Below, piece after piece: positions 52,270 to 59,263 of a stretch of DNA of 64,000 nucleotides. Within the stretch, counting starts at the first letter, position 1, and the number at the start of each line of letters is the position of its first letter. The notes beneath the pieces were generated by a model, which was given only the letters and a program-made list of their open reading frames with translations, ran no database searches and was not told where the DNA came from. Source of the DNA: Bacillus sp. AFS037270 (GTDB taxonomy: Bacteria > Bacillota > Bacilli > Bacillales_B > DSM-18226). The stretch covers positions 36,975 through 100,974 of the forward strand of contig NZ_NUNF01000039.1 of NCBI RefSeq assembly GCF_002585305.1. The letters run 5' to 3'. Both the position numbers and the translations under genes were made by a program.

Positions 52270-52980
52270 TTACCAAGGAATAATCCCATTTTTATTAAGG
52301 ATTTTACCATTATAATTTGTTTCGCTTAGGGCGTATTTAACAATGATTTGTGCACCTTCCGCAGGTGTTTTGCCTCCTGGTGCATTGCCATTAAGGTCGG
52401 TAGTGGTAAAACCAGGTGTAACTCCTAAAATTTCAGGACCGTTTGTACCAAATTCTTTACCAAAGGCTAATGTTAAAGAATTTACAGCTGTTTTTGATGA
52501 ATTATAGCCTAATATATTAAGATGTCCAGCATCACCATTGTCAAACATCGTTTGTGAAGCCATATCGGTAGTGACGTTTACAATTTTCCCACCCTGAGAT
52601 TTTTTTACTAGTGGTAAAAAGGTTTGGATCATTTGAAATGTGCCAAAGAAGTTAACATCAAATTCTTGACGCAGGGTTTCTAATTTTAATTCACTGGGTA
52701 AAATATTGAAATCGAGTGCAATCCCTGCGTTGTTTATTAATAAATCTAGGTGATCCGTAACTTCAAGGATTTTATTTTTTGAGTTTTGAATTGATTGTGT
52801 GTCTGAAATATCAACTTGAACAATTGAAACATTGGAAAAGCCTAAAGATTGTACAGCTTTTTGTCCAAGTTCTTCATTGCGAGCTCCTAAAAATACGTGA
52901 TAATTTTTTTCTGCTAATTGACGGACAATCTCATACCCAATACCTTTATTTGCGCCTGTTACAAAAGCGAATTTTGTCAT
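52270..52980 (-). CDS. SDR family NAD(P)-dependent oxidoreductase
   Basis: 236 residues. The Rossmann motif is TGANKGIGYEIVRQL, the structural motif NNAGIA, and the catalytic Ser and Tyr-Lys are in VNVTTDMASQ and LGYNSSKTAVNSLT (Y-N-S-S-K). The sequence is of the carbonyl reductase/YhdF type (MTKFAFVTGANKGIGYEIVR). It reduces an aldehyde or ketone with NADPH. GGAGGAAATAAT precedes the ATG. The first gene of an operon with the MerR regulator, which presumably senses the substrate or a related electrophile. Confidence 0.88.
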   Translation of the reverse strand: MTKFAFVTGANKGIGYEIVRQLAEKNYHVFLGARNEELGQKAVQSLGFSNVSIVQVDISDTQSIQNSKNKILEVTDHLDLLINNAGIALDFNILPSELKLETLRQEFDVNFFGTFQMIQTFLPLVKKSQGGKIVNVTTDMASQTMFDNGDAGHLNILGYNSSKTAVNSLTLAFGKEFGTNGPEILGVTPGFTTTDLNGNAPGGKTPAEGAQIIVKYALSETNYNGKILNKNGIIPW

Positions 52981-53022
52981 ATATTATTTCCTCCTATATT
53001 TTATTGATTAGATACAATTAAA

Positions 53023-53053
53023 AATATACAACCTAAACCTAAGTTGAGGTCAA
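53023..53053 (-). promoter_or_regulatory. MerR-type promoter with 19-bp spacer and dyad
   Basis: On the minus strand: TTGACC, exactly 19 bases, TATATT. The spacer contains ACCTCAACTTAGGTTTAGGT, an ACCT/AGGT dyad centred between the boxes. Overlong 19-bp spacers are the mark of promoters twisted into activity by MerR proteins. Confidence 0.68.
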
Positions 53054-53170
53054 TGTGTTTTTTAAAGGAAACGATAAAATCCTTTTTATCAGTAACAATA
53101 TTCTTATTTAAACAAGTCAAATTAATGATATTATCCTGCTACGATAATAATTTTTACGAAAGGTGGTAAC

Positions 53171-53302
53171 TTGACTTTATGGTCGCAATTTCAGCAGTCA
53201 CAAACAGCTTATGTTGATAATCATCCTGTCATTGCAATGGGTCGGGAAGCAAGTGCATATCCCAAAAAACTTGGTGCCCCTAAAAGAGGATTCCAGGCTT
53301 GA
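53171..53302 (+). pseudogene. acetoacetate decarboxylase remnant
   Basis: A 43-codon frame from TTG 53171 (behind AGGTGGTAAC) reads QFQQSQTAYVDNHPVIAMGR followed by EASAYPKKLGAPKRGFQA. The HPVxAxGREAxxYPKKLGAPK pattern is that of acetoacetate decarboxylase (GREIWGYPKKLGEP in intact enzymes). The catalytic lysine half is missing. The 3' end overlaps the SDR gene on the other strand by 23 bases. Confidence 0.55.
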
Positions 53303-54116
53303 TTAAGCTCATACTGATATCCCATAATTTCCGGGCAGAATCATGGTCATTTGCAGCTTCAGTAGTTTCTGTTTCTTTGCAGTTAACAAAGAATTTACCG
53401 CTAACGCCAAAAACATCAGGGGAGGAAGCAAGATAGACTGGTGTAACCGCACCTTTTTTCGGATTAGTTGAGAAAGTTTTGAATATCGTCCGTAGGATCC
53501 AAGGCATGTCATGCATAAGATTAGAGCGGATAATTCCTGGATGCAGGCTGTTAACGGTAACACACTTTCCATCAAGCCTCTTTGAAAATTCCTTAGTAAA
53601 TAAAATTAAACCTAATTTAGTAGGACCTACTGCTCTGAAAAAAGCATAATTTTGTTTGGTCATAAGGTCATCAAAGTTCATTTTAATTCCGTTGTGCTTA
53701 GAGGCTACATTAATAATTCTTCCTTCACCACTTGCTTCAAGCGACTCCAGTAAGAGGTGGGAAAGGATAAAATGAGATAAATAGTTTGTGGCAAACGTGG
53801 TTTCAATTCCATCTTCAGTTTCAGAACGTTTTGCTAAAAAGACTGCTGCATTATTGATTAAAACATCTAACTTGTTATACTTTTTCTTAAATTGATCAGC
53901 TGCTTGTTTGACTGAACGCTGAGATGATAAATCAGCAATAATGAGATCTGCTTGGGTATTACCTGTTTCTTGAATAATATCTTGAATCGCTTTTTTGCCT
54001 CGTTCCTCATTTCTGCATAATAGAACAATTGTTGCTCCTTTTTTAGCTAATTCTAGGGCTGTTGCTTTACCAATCCCTGAGTTGCCTCCAGTAATTAAAC
54101 AAATTTTCCCCTTCAT
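53280..54116 (-). CDS. SDR family protein with catalytic Tyr replaced
   Basis: 278 residues of the retinol-dehydrogenase-like SDR type. Cofactor motifs are intact: TGGNSGIGKATALELAKKGA, LIIADLSSQRSVKQ and INNAAVFLAKRS. At the active site, relatives read RAYGQSKLA, whereas this protein reads FFRAVGPTKLGLILFTKEF, so Val stands at the place of the catalytic Tyr, while the Lys is kept. It may therefore be inactive or a binding-type SDR. GAGAAGGGGAG precedes the ATG. It is followed 30 bases upstream by the AKR gene and may be cotranscribed. Confidence 0.8.
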   Translation of the reverse strand: MKGKICLITGGNSGIGKATALELAKKGATIVLLCRNEERGKKAIQDIIQETGNTQADLIIADLSSQRSVKQAADQFKKKYNKLDVLINNAAVFLAKRSETEDGIETTFATNYLSHFILSHLLLESLEASGEGRIINVASKHNGIKMNFDDLMTKQNYAFFRAVGPTKLGLILFTKEFSKRLDGKCVTVNSLHPGIIRSNLMHDMPWILRTIFKTFSTNPKKGAVTPVYLASSPDVFGVSGKFFVNCKETETTEAANDHDSARKLWDISMSLIKPGILF

Positions 54117-54148
54117 CGATTTCTCCCCTTCTCAAAAGCAATTCAATA

Positions 54149-55171
54149 TTATTTTTTTTCAATCTTTCCAAACGTTTTTCCATGGATGGCATTTAAAACA
54201 GATTCAGATTCAAGAAAATCATGTGGGAATCCCATTTCAATTTTGCTAGCTTCATTTAATTGAGTAAGATGTGTTTCTGAAAGACAGAAAGTCAAACTTC
54301 CAAGATTGTCTTTCATTTGTTCTTCTCGTTTTGCACCAATTAGCGGAATGACGGTACCAGCTTGTTGACGGACCCAGTTTATTGCAACTTGGGCAGGGGA
54401 AACTGCTAGTTCTTTTGCGATTTCTTCCACAACTGCAGCAATAGCCCGGTTGCGTTCATTTAAACGTGCACTTTGAGGAGATAATCTCCCTTTTTCAGCT
54501 GAAGGATTACTGTATTTTCCCGTTAGTGCACCACCAGCCATTGGTGCCCATGCAGTAACCCCAATATCTAAAGCGCGTGCCATTGGTAATAAATCTCTTT
54601 CTGGAGTCCGCTGCAACAAATTGTACTCCACTTGCAAGCCGATAAACGGAGTCCAACCACGGAGTGTAGACAGCATATTAGCTTGTGAAACAATCCAAGC
54701 AGGTGTATCCGAGACTCCTACATAAAGAATTTTTCCGGAACGAACTAAATCGTCAAGTGCACGCATCACTTCTTCGACCGGTGTCATAAAATCCCAAGCA
54801 TGAAGCCAGAGTAAATCAATATAATCGGTCTGAAGCTGTTTTAAGCTCTGTTCAACGGATTGAACGAGATTTTTTCGATGGTTACCGCCGCCATTTGGAT
54901 CGTGTGGACGAGTGTTCAGTGTATATTTAGTCGCAACGACAAACTGTTCACGCTTTTCACGAATAAATTCCCCAACATATTTTTCACTTGTTCCATTCGT
55001 ATAATTGATAGCCGTATCAATAAAATTCCCACCAGCTTCAACGAAAGCATTGAAGATTTTTTTGCTTTCTTCCTTAGTAGCGCCAAATCCCCAGTCTTCC
55101 CCAAACGTCATTGTACCTAAAGCTAATTGAGATACTCGTAAGCCGCTTCTTCCTAACAATTTATAATTCAT
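54149..55171 (-). CDS. aldo/keto reductase (YhdN/YajO type)
   Basis: 340 residues and complete. The tetrad can be placed: Asp in GGNFIDTAINY, Tyr in the following YTNGTSEKYVGEF, Lys in VVATKYTLN and His in YIDLLWLHAWD. The SPAQVAINWVRQQAG and VIPLIGAKREEQMKDNL segments bind NADPH. It reduces aldehydes or ketones. The gene lies 15 bases after the quinone reductase gene at 55187, in the same operon, so both come under the MarR-type operator at 55730. Confidence 0.9.
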   Translation of the reverse strand: MNYKLLGRSGLRVSQLALGTMTFGEDWGFGATKEESKKIFNAFVEAGGNFIDTAINYTNGTSEKYVGEFIREKREQFVVATKYTLNTRPHDPNGGGNHRKNLVQSVEQSLKQLQTDYIDLLWLHAWDFMTPVEEVMRALDDLVRSGKILYVGVSDTPAWIVSQANMLSTLRGWTPFIGLQVEYNLLQRTPERDLLPMARALDIGVTAWAPMAGGALTGKYSNPSAEKGRLSPQSARLNERNRAIAAVVEEIAKELAVSPAQVAINWVRQQAGTVIPLIGAKREEQMKDNLGSLTFCLSETHLTQLNEASKIEMGFPHDFLESESVLNAIHGKTFGKIEKK

Positions 55172-55186
55172 TACAAGACCTCTTTT

Positions 55187-55711
55187 CTAATAGTTATTTT
55201 TCAGATGGTATACCAGCTCTTCAGCACTTTCGAGGACTTGTTCGTTCGTTAAGAAGCGCACTCCCTGTTTCGTAAAAGTGGGCAAGAACCGCATGCCGGT
55301 CAAGTTGGCTGTTGCCTGAAATGGTTTGGTTAACTCGCTAATGCTGAAGTGATTGTATCCGCCAGCTTGATAAGCTTCTTCCGGTCCGCCTGTTGAAATT
55401 ACTAACATAAACTCTTTGCCGCGTAATTTCGTTCCTTCTGACCCATAAGCCCAACCGTAAGTAAGAACCAAATCCTGCCATTGTTTTAACAAAGCGGGTG
55501 AACTGTACCAGTAGAATGGGAATTGAAAAACGATACGATCATGCTCCAATAGAAGCTGCTGTTCTTTTTCCACATCAATCTCAAACAATGGGTAATGTGC
55601 ATATAGATTATGGACCGTAACATTTTCTTCTTGTTGAAAACGGTTCAACCACGTTCTATTTACCTTCGATTGTTCCAAGTTTGGATGGGCTACAATAACT
55701 AATGTTTTCAT
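55187..55711 (-). CDS. NAD(P)H-dependent oxidoreductase, quinone-reductase type 1
   Basis: About 174 residues of the YwrO/KefF-like NAD(P)H:quinone oxidoreductase family. MKTLVIVAHPNLEQSKVNRT is the flavin-binding start; FQFPFYWYSSPALLKQWQDL, the VLTYGWAYG motif and VISTGGPEEAYQAGGYNHF line the active site. The ATG at 55711 follows AAGGTG. It reduces quinones by two electrons to hydroquinones and so avoids redox cycling. It is a paralogue (about half identical) of the next gene, and an operator palindrome lies 18 bases upstream. Confidence 0.88.
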   Translation of the reverse strand: MKTLVIVAHPNLEQSKVNRTWLNRFQQEENVTVHNLYAHYPLFEIDVEKEQQLLLEHDRIVFQFPFYWYSSPALLKQWQDLVLTYGWAYGSEGTKLRGKEFMLVISTGGPEEAYQAGGYNHFSISELTKPFQATANLTGMRFLPTFTKQGVRFLTNEQVLESAEELVYHLKNNY

Positions 55712-55729
55712 CTTGATCACCTTTCAATT

Positions 55730-55745
55730 GTTTATATACGCAAAC
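55730..55745 (-). promoter_or_regulatory. MarR-type operator 4 (variant)
   Basis: GTTTATATACGCAAAC, a variant of the 16-bp palindrome ATTTGTATATGCAAAT found at 56409, 57109 and 57595. It precedes the quinone-reductase/AKR operon. Confidence 0.6.
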
Positions 55746-55756
55746 AAAAATTATTA

Positions 55757-55785
55757 AAAGGTATTTCAGTGGAAGAAATACCTTT
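55757..55785 (-). terminator. terminator of the second quinone reductase gene
   Basis: AAAGGTATTTC (55757-55767) pairs perfectly with GAAATACCTTT (55775-55785); T-rich on the minus strand. Confidence 0.68.
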
Positions 55786-55810
55786 ATTTATATTTTAATT
55801 AATCTTCAAT

Positions 55811-56335
55811 TTAGGATGGTTGAAGAACGTGATTTACATATGCTTTTGCATTTTCTTCAAGTTGTTCATCTGTGACATGCATAACACCATTCAGCACAAA
55901 TAACGGCATAAAACGGGTACCTATGAGGTTGCTTGTTTGTTGTAAGGGGGTTGTTAAAGTCTCCATGGTAAAATGATTGTAGCCAGTAGGCTGATAAGAA
56001 TCTTCTGGTCCAAAGGTTGAAATCGCTAGACCTAGTTCTTTACCGTGAAGCTTGTCGCCGCCTTCGCCATATGCCCAGCCGTAGGAGAGCACTTCATCCT
56101 GCCATTGTTTTAACAAAGAAGGCGTGCTGTACCAGTAGAATGGAAATTGAAGAATAATACGGTCATGTGATTCTAATAGGCTTTGTTCGTGTGCTACATT
56201 TATTTTCCCGTCTGGATAAGCTTGATAAAGAGTATGCATCGTAATTTCTTCGTGTTTTTTCAATTCCTGCATCCAAGTGCGGTTAATTCGAGATTGTTCC
56301 AAATTAGGGTGGGTGATAATTACAAGAGTTTTCAT
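55811..56335 (-). CDS. NAD(P)H-dependent oxidoreductase, quinone-reductase type 2
   Basis: About 174 residues, a paralogue of the preceding gene product. MKTLVIITHPNLEQSRINRT, QFPFYWYSTPSLLKQWQDEV, LSYGWAYGEGGDKLHGKELG and ISTFGPEDSYQPTGYNHFTM mirror it block for block. ATG 56335 is chosen behind AAGGAGA; the frame extends 70 codons upstream through the operator and is not translated there. Two copies suggest different quinone preference or dosage. It has its own operator palindrome at 56409 and its own terminator. Confidence 0.88.
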   Translation of the reverse strand: MKTLVIITHPNLEQSRINRTWMQELKKHEEITMHTLYQAYPDGKINVAHEQSLLESHDRIILQFPFYWYSTPSLLKQWQDEVLSYGWAYGEGGDKLHGKELGLAISTFGPEDSYQPTGYNHFTMETLTTPLQQTSNLIGTRFMPLFVLNGVMHVTDEQLEENAKAYVNHVLQPS

Positions 56336-56408
56336 TAGTAAGTCTCCTTTTGTCTTTTTTTCTTTTCTAGTATTGATTACACGTATTGTTTCATTAAGAG
56401 ATTTTTTC

Positions 56409-56424
56409 ATTTGTACATACAAAT
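56409..56424 (-). promoter_or_regulatory. MarR-type operator 3
   Basis: ATTTGTACATACAAAT, the 16-bp palindrome with the same half-site ATTTG/CAAAT, 74 bases upstream of the second quinone reductase gene. Confidence 0.7.
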
Positions 56425-56441
56425 TATGTTGCAAAAAAATT

Positions 56442-57089
56442 TTACTTTTCTTCAAACATAATTTCTGTTTCAGTTTGATTTTCATACATACTATAAAATT
56501 TATTCGCAATATTTTCAGGTGAGAAATAGGTTCCTTCTTGTACAAACCCTTTAATCGTTAATGTTCCAACATAAATTCCTTTAGGGCTTAATTCTTGGTG
56601 CAAGCTGTAGGCTAAATTGCGAATACCTGCTTTTCCAATCGCTAATGAAGCATAGTCAGCATAGGGGTGAAGAGCTAATCCTCCGCCCGTTAATAAAATT
56701 GTTCCATTTTCCATATGAGGAATCACTTCTTTTACACTGGTAAGAGCTCCAGCTACACTGATTTTAAAATCTTCCAATAATTGATCCACGCTTAATGTTG
56801 TTGGTTTACCTGGTCTTCCTGCAGCAGCATTGTATAAGAGTACATCAATTTTTCCATAAGTTTTAATTACCGCATCAATGGCTGTTTTTAAAGATTCTAC
56901 TGAAGAGACATCCCCAGGAAATCCTTTTGCCCCAATCCCATCATCTTTAAGTTCATTTTCATATTTCTTTAATGACTCCATACTGCGGGAAATCAAGGCA
57001 ACATTAAAGCCTTCTTTTCCGAATTTCCTTGCTGTATTTAAGCTAATCCCAGGTCCAGCACCGACAATTAGCAATATCTTTCCTGACAT
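56442..57089 (-). CDS. atypical SDR family oxidoreductase
   Basis: 215 residues. The cofactor loop is LIVGAGPGISLNTARKFGKE (G-x-G-P-G-I-S instead of the usual TGxxxGxG), followed by LISRSMESLKKYENELKD and VLLYNAAAGRPG. Around the expected Y-x-x-x-K the sequence is PYADYASLAIGKAGIRNLAY, with Leu at the Tyr position, a feature of this subfamily. It may act on flavin-independent ketone substrates or be structurally atypical. GGAGGCAGTTGTT precedes the ATG and an operator palindrome lies just 20 bases upstream. The family is common beside MarR genes in Bacilli. Confidence 0.8.
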   Translation of the reverse strand: MSGKILLIVGAGPGISLNTARKFGKEGFNVALISRSMESLKKYENELKDDGIGAKGFPGDVSSVESLKTAIDAVIKTYGKIDVLLYNAAAGRPGKPTTLSVDQLLEDFKISVAGALTSVKEVIPHMENGTILLTGGGLALHPYADYASLAIGKAGIRNLAYSLHQELSPKGIYVGTLTIKGFVQEGTYFSPENIANKFYSMYENQTETEIMFEEK

Positions 57090-57108
57090 AACAACTGCCT
57101 CCTAACTT

Positions 57109-57124
57109 ATTTGTATATGCAAAT
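57109..57124 (-). promoter_or_regulatory. MarR-type operator 2
   Basis: ATTTGTATATGCAAAT, a 16-bp palindrome with one mismatch, between marR and the SDR gene it faces, 20 bases from the SDR start. Confidence 0.75.
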
Positions 57125-57139
57125 GAAAGGGTAAAAAAA

Positions 57140-57574
57140 TTACAGTTCTCTTTCTAGCTTATTGCTTGCTTCGTGAAGCATTTTACTTAAATCTTTACTG
57201 AATTCGCTTCCTAAGACTTTGGAATAGCTGGTAAACAACTCTTTTAAAGAAACCCGAAACTGCCGGTAAACATTTTCTCCTTCTTCTGTTAAAGAGATAA
57301 GGGTTTGTTTTCCATCCATTTTTCTGGTAACCAGTTTTAATTTTTCAAGTTTATCAATAAATCTCGTACTTGTGGAAGGAGCAATAGATAACTTGTGGCA
57401 TATTTCCTTCTGTGTGATTTCCGGATGGAACTTCACAATCATGATCATGTAAAGATATGAAGGAGCAAGGTCACCAAAATCAAATGTTTTTTCGGTTAAT
57501 TTTGTAATGTTACGAGCAAACCGGCTGGCTGTAAAGTAAAGACAATGAATTAACACCTGTTCTTCTTCATTCAT
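57140..57574 (-). CDS. MarR family regulator of the quinone reductase genes
   Basis: 144 residues. The fold opens with YFTASRFARNITKLTEKTFD. The winged helix is ITQKEICHKLSIAPSTSTRF then IDKLEKLKLVTRKMDGKQTL, and the dimer helices follow (FRVSLKELFTSYSKVLGSEF). It has one cysteine in the HCLYFTASRF helix (position about 11) and one in EICHKLS, either of which could sense electrophiles by thiol modification, though this is inferred. Its own promoter carries operator 1 and three further copies lie before the downstream genes. It is therefore a local repressor of the quinone detoxification set. Confidence 0.88.
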   Translation of the reverse strand: MNEEEQVLIHCLYFTASRFARNITKLTEKTFDFGDLAPSYLYMIMIVKFHPEITQKEICHKLSIAPSTSTRFIDKLEKLKLVTRKMDGKQTLISLTEEGENVYRQFRVSLKELFTSYSKVLGSEFSKDLSKMLHEASNKLEREL

Positions 57575-57594
57575 TTAATCAAATCCTTTTATTC

Positions 57595-57610
57595 ATTTGC
57601 ATATACAAAT
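57595..57610 (-). promoter_or_regulatory. MarR-type operator 1 (autoregulation)
   Basis: ATTTGCATATACAAAT, 21 bases upstream of the marR start, the reverse complement of the site at 57109. Confidence 0.75.
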
Positions 57611-57725
57611 TAACACGAAATTACATTAAGGTCAACTAAATCATATTTCTAGTTTCCATCAGACACGTATATATTATAAACTTTGTTCCAAAACTTATTA
57701 AGATTACATTAAAAGGATGAGAGAA

Positions 57726-57827
57726 ATGAAAGCTATAAAAATAAGGGGCCTAAAATATGCAAGTTTTTATGCACTACTAGCGTATTTTGGCTCTTCTTAC
57801 ATTAGTAAAAGATACAGCCGTTTATAG
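57726..57827 (+). CDS. small hypothetical ORF with one membrane-like segment
   Basis: 33 codons behind AAGGATGAGAG. MKAIKIRGLKYASFYALLAY and FGSSYISKRYSRL give one short hydrophobic stretch between basic ends, like small membrane peptides. No family is recognised and no partner is near, so it may be chance. Confidence 0.25.
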   Translation: MKAIKIRGLKYASFYALLAYFGSSYISKRYSRL

Positions 57828-57980
57828 CATTTTTTAATTGCCAAATACATATATGTGAATCTGTGCTGACTGTACTAGAGAAAGGATAGATGAAGAAGAT
57901 ATATATTAATCGTTTTAATACATATTGTTTTGGAAAATTGACGATATTAAACCTAACTTAACAAATTATAGGATGGAAAA

Positions 57981-58979
57981 ATGAATAAAAATCCTGATAG
58001 ATTAACCTCACCAGAAATAGCAAATATATGGACCCATTACATACGGGAGACAATGGGGATTTGTGTGATTAATTACATGCTAAAGATCACTCAAGATCCT
58101 GAAATCATAAAAATTTTTCAAAATGCTCAAAAACTTGGTCAAAATCATCTAAACAAATTGAAGGAATTATTTAATAAAGAAGATTTTCCCATACCTAAAG
58201 GCTTTAATGAAAAAGATGTGAATTTAGCGGCTCCCCCTTTATTTACCGAACTCTTTTGCTTAAACTATATTCATACCATGTCCATGTACGCAGCACAATC
58301 TTATAGCCTGGCTTTTACACTTTCCATTCGTCAAGACATTAGAGATTTTTATTACCAATGTAATATAAACACCATGGATTTATATAACGAATCATTGGCA
58401 ATCCTTGAGAAAAAGGATCTTCTATATAAAGCTCCAATGTACTCATCACCAGATAAAATTAAATTTATCACTTCGATTGATTATGCAACTGATTTATTTG
58501 GTAATAAACGAGCGATGAATTCGCTCGAATGTGGGAATATTTATTTTAATCTAGAAAAAAGTGCGATTACAAAAGGCCTTTTAATTGCTTTTAAACAAGT
58601 ATGTAAAGACAAAGAAGTAAATAAGTTTTTAGAAAAGTGTATTCAAGCAGCTAATAAACACATGAGCAATTTTTCAAATTTATTACTCACTGAAGACCTT
58701 CATTTACCTTCAACATATGACTCGGAAATAACAAACTCAAATGTATCACCCTTTTCTGATAAATTAATGTTGTTTCATGCGGGTTTTTTATTTGCTGCCG
58801 CTATTTCCTATTACGGTACTGCGGTGATTTATAGTATGAGAGCAGATATTGTAACACTTTGTGAAAAAGCAATTCTCGATGATCTGCTTGTATATGGTAG
58901 TTTTGGTAAGTTACTCATTAAAAAAAATTGGATGGAGCAACCACCAAATGCGGATGACAGGAAAATCATAAGTAACTGA
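57981..58979 (+). CDS. DUF3231 family protein (first of two)
   Basis: 332 residues made of two copies of a helical-bundle domain. Each repeat has the ferritin-like pattern of DUF3231: SPEIANIWTHYIRETMGICV in the first, and NSLECGNIYFNLEKSAITKG in the second, each followed by AQKLGQNHLNKLKELFNKED or AANKHMSNFSNLLLTEDLHL-type helices with IPKGF and LPSTYDSEIT turns. Bacillus spore-formers carry several copies of this family, whose function is unknown; a spore or membrane association has been suggested. It has a terminator 43 bases downstream. Confidence 0.85.
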   Translation: MNKNPDRLTSPEIANIWTHYIRETMGICVINYMLKITQDPEIIKIFQNAQKLGQNHLNKLKELFNKEDFPIPKGFNEKDVNLAAPPLFTELFCLNYIHTMSMYAAQSYSLAFTLSIRQDIRDFYYQCNINTMDLYNESLAILEKKDLLYKAPMYSSPDKIKFITSIDYATDLFGNKRAMNSLECGNIYFNLEKSAITKGLLIAFKQVCKDKEVNKFLEKCIQAANKHMSNFSNLLLTEDLHLPSTYDSEITNSNVSPFSDKLMLFHAGFLFAAAISYYGTAVIYSMRADIVTLCEKAILDDLLVYGSFGKLLIKKNWMEQPPNADDRKIISN

Positions 58980-59021
58980 ATAGTAGTGAATAAGCTTTTC
59001 TTATGTTAACTGATGAAAAAT

Positions 59022-59070
59022 AAGGTGCTAAGTAAATACCCAGAGGAATTGGGTTTACCTAGCACTTTTT
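59022..59070 (+). terminator. terminator of the first DUF3231 gene
   Basis: AAGGTGCTA near 59022 pairs with TAGCACTTTT near 59060, with a long inner stem (AAATACCCA/TTGGGTTT). Confidence 0.7.
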
Positions 59071-59263
59071 AGTTTTATATTCTAATTAAGAACTTTGATA
59101 ATTGAGAGAAAGAGAAGATGTTTTGTAAGCATACCTATTCTATAGCTAATTAATTGGTAGGGAATACTGATTGAGTATATATAGTGTATAAGATACTATG
59201 AATATACTAGTCTCCTTGAGCACGTGTTTTTTGGAAAAATATGCCATAGAAAGGAATTATGTT

